Origin: Erythrobacter sp. QSSC1-22B
GTDB taxonomy: Bacteria; Pseudomonadota; Alphaproteobacteria; Sphingomonadales; Sphingomonadaceae
Length of the DNA stretch: 64,000 nt
Assembly: GCF_001678665.1 (NCBI RefSeq)
Contig: NZ_LZRP01000006.1
Location: 223,773-287,772 of the forward strand
Reading direction: 5' to 3'
In this document: positions 63,458-64,000 of the stretch, piece after piece
How the letters are laid out: each line of letters starts with the position of its first letter
How positions within the stretch are numbered: position 1 is the first letter of the stretch
Program-made: the position numbers and the translations under genes
Notes under the pieces: model-generated
Database searches by the model: none
What the model saw: only the letters and a program-made list of their open reading frames with translations
What the model was told of the DNA's origin: nothing

Positions 63458-63862
63458 CGCACCTGGACTTACTAAAGCGATCCATGCAAGTTATCCAGCA
63501 ACTCCTCTTCAGCTTCACGCGCTCAACTCGGTCGTTGGGGCATTCTTCTCGCAAACCCGAAAGCTGACATTCGGCTGTACGGCGTCACGCGCTTTAGTAG
63601 TGGGCGACATTCGGTCACTCAGCCATGTTCGATTTTGCCGGATTCAGGCGCGTCGTCGCGCTACCCCCGTCTAAAAATTCTACGCAATCTGTGATGATAA
63701 AAGCAAAAGCTCTCGACGCGAAAGCACGAGTGTCGCGGTTGTTGTCTAGTAGTAGGATCTCCACTTCGCCCAGGCTGCCACTGCGCTTAGAGCCTCAATA
63801 GTCAATTACATCTTTAATATTCGGATTGTCACGTTAGCCCGCAAATCCGTTAAAATGGCTTT
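63458..63862. other. AT-richer intergenic region at the right end
   Basis: These 405 bases have lower GC than the chromosome. No AbiEii-type gene or RNA is recognisable. A TTGTCA element and a TAAAAT element near 63827-63856 could be a promoter, but the spacing is loose. Confidence 0.4.
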
Positions 63863-64000
63863 TTGGGGAGTAATAATCAGATCGCGACGATTAGGCAGAA
63901 AGGGGAACTCTATGACAATACGGTATTTTCTACACCTATTTTCGGTGGCGGTGCGAACGCGTATGACGACGTTGTGGCCAACCAGACCACGGATGGGAGT
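63863..64000 (+). CDS. Possible gene start, truncated by the window edge
   Basis: A frame starting with TTG at 63863 is open to the edge for 46 codons. It has a protein-like, acidic and Gly/Asn-rich sequence (IATIRQKGELYDNTVF, then GGGANAYDDVVANQTT). A competing frame uses an ATG at 63911 behind AAGGGG, but its product is Arg-rich and less convincing. I cannot decide which is real; no function is assigned. Confidence 0.3.
   Translation, partial: MGSNNQIATIRQKGELYDNTVFSTPIFGGGANAYDDVVANQTTDGS

Larger units (their letters stand above)
58981..64000. mobile_element. Genomic island integrated at tRNA-Tyr, right end outside the window
   Basis: A tyrosine integrase gene starts 207 bases after tRNA-Tyr and the following genes (Fic, AbiEi-like) are typical accessory functions. 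Gaps are long and partly AT-rich, unlike the dense chromosome to the left. I found no second copy of the tRNA 3' end up to 64000, so the far boundary is not in view. The left boundary should be within the tRNA 3' half. Confidence 0.75.

Noticed and set aside
63198..63674. 158-codon frame overlapping the AbiEi-like gene end
   Set aside because: It lies mostly inside the AbiEi-like gene in another frame, has no start signal and does not resemble an AbiEii toxin.
58981..64000. Second attachment site of the island
   Set aside because: I looked for another copy of the tRNA-Tyr 3' segment (TTCGAATCCAGCCC) and saw none before 64000.

Overview
The window is a GC-rich chromosomal segment of an alphaproteobacterium, most probably a sphingomonad of the Erythrobacteraceae type (inference from gene content: DUF6481, DUF6456 and GTA-type holin genes, TrhO, a LuxR solo, an NDUFS4-like complex I subunit, small-type SRP RNA). 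Genes are dense, often coupled by 1-4 nt start/stop overlaps. Lower-GC patches mark an insertion sequence, a tRNA-associated island at the right end and a few long intergenic gaps.

Left part (1-24000): envelope proteins, a LuxR-type regulator, a Yip1-like membrane protein, polyphosphate kinase 2, a trhO-GST pair, a TonB-like protein, a double-cupin RmlC-like protein, a small YqaE/Pmp3 membrane protein, a secreted trypsin-like autotransporter facing an I78-type protease-inhibitor lipoprotein, an orphan GTA-type holin, an arsR-acr3-arsH arsenic operon with a perfect palindromic operator, a sulP-usp pair and an MFS/spermidine-synthase fusion.

Middle (23200-31000): a compact signalling and surface-polysaccharide locus. 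A single-domain response regulator, a TPR plus beta-barrel outer membrane protein (YaiO-like), a membrane-anchored HEAT-repeat protein and a processive GT2 glycosyltransferase form one overlapping operon. It converges with a CHASE3-PAS hybrid kinase, a second single-domain receiver and an HPt protein, also overlapping. A TIM-barrel-like protein is divergent. The layout resembles the logic of PgaA/PgaC, NfrA/NfrB and YaiO/YaiP, with an added HEAT protein and phosphorelay.

Then follow mostly housekeeping genes: tRNA-Pro(GGG), yajC-secD-secF, a glycosyltransferase coupled to an XRE/S24-like regulator, a UDG-family gene coupled to an ABC-F ATPase, a SIMPL/PepSY/two-component group, chorismate mutase, a polyprenyl diphosphate synthase, hrpB, the NDUFS4-like subunit, SRP RNA, dnaX-ybaB, lon, HU, rlmB and tRNA-Tyr. 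An intact IS1595-like element (43370-45382; exact 8-bp target duplication) carries a 49-residue ORF and a cargo gene broken by lesions at G/C runs.

Right end (58981-64000, continuing beyond the window): a genomic island next to tRNA-Tyr with a P4-type integrase, a Fic-domain protein and a divergent AbiEi-like protein. The Fic/AbiEi intergenic region is the most unusual DNA here. It holds 12-bp TGTCC iterons and two perfect palindromes (47 and 41 bp) sharing one 13-bp core and one fixed 67-bp geometry, but with different, internally complementary arms.
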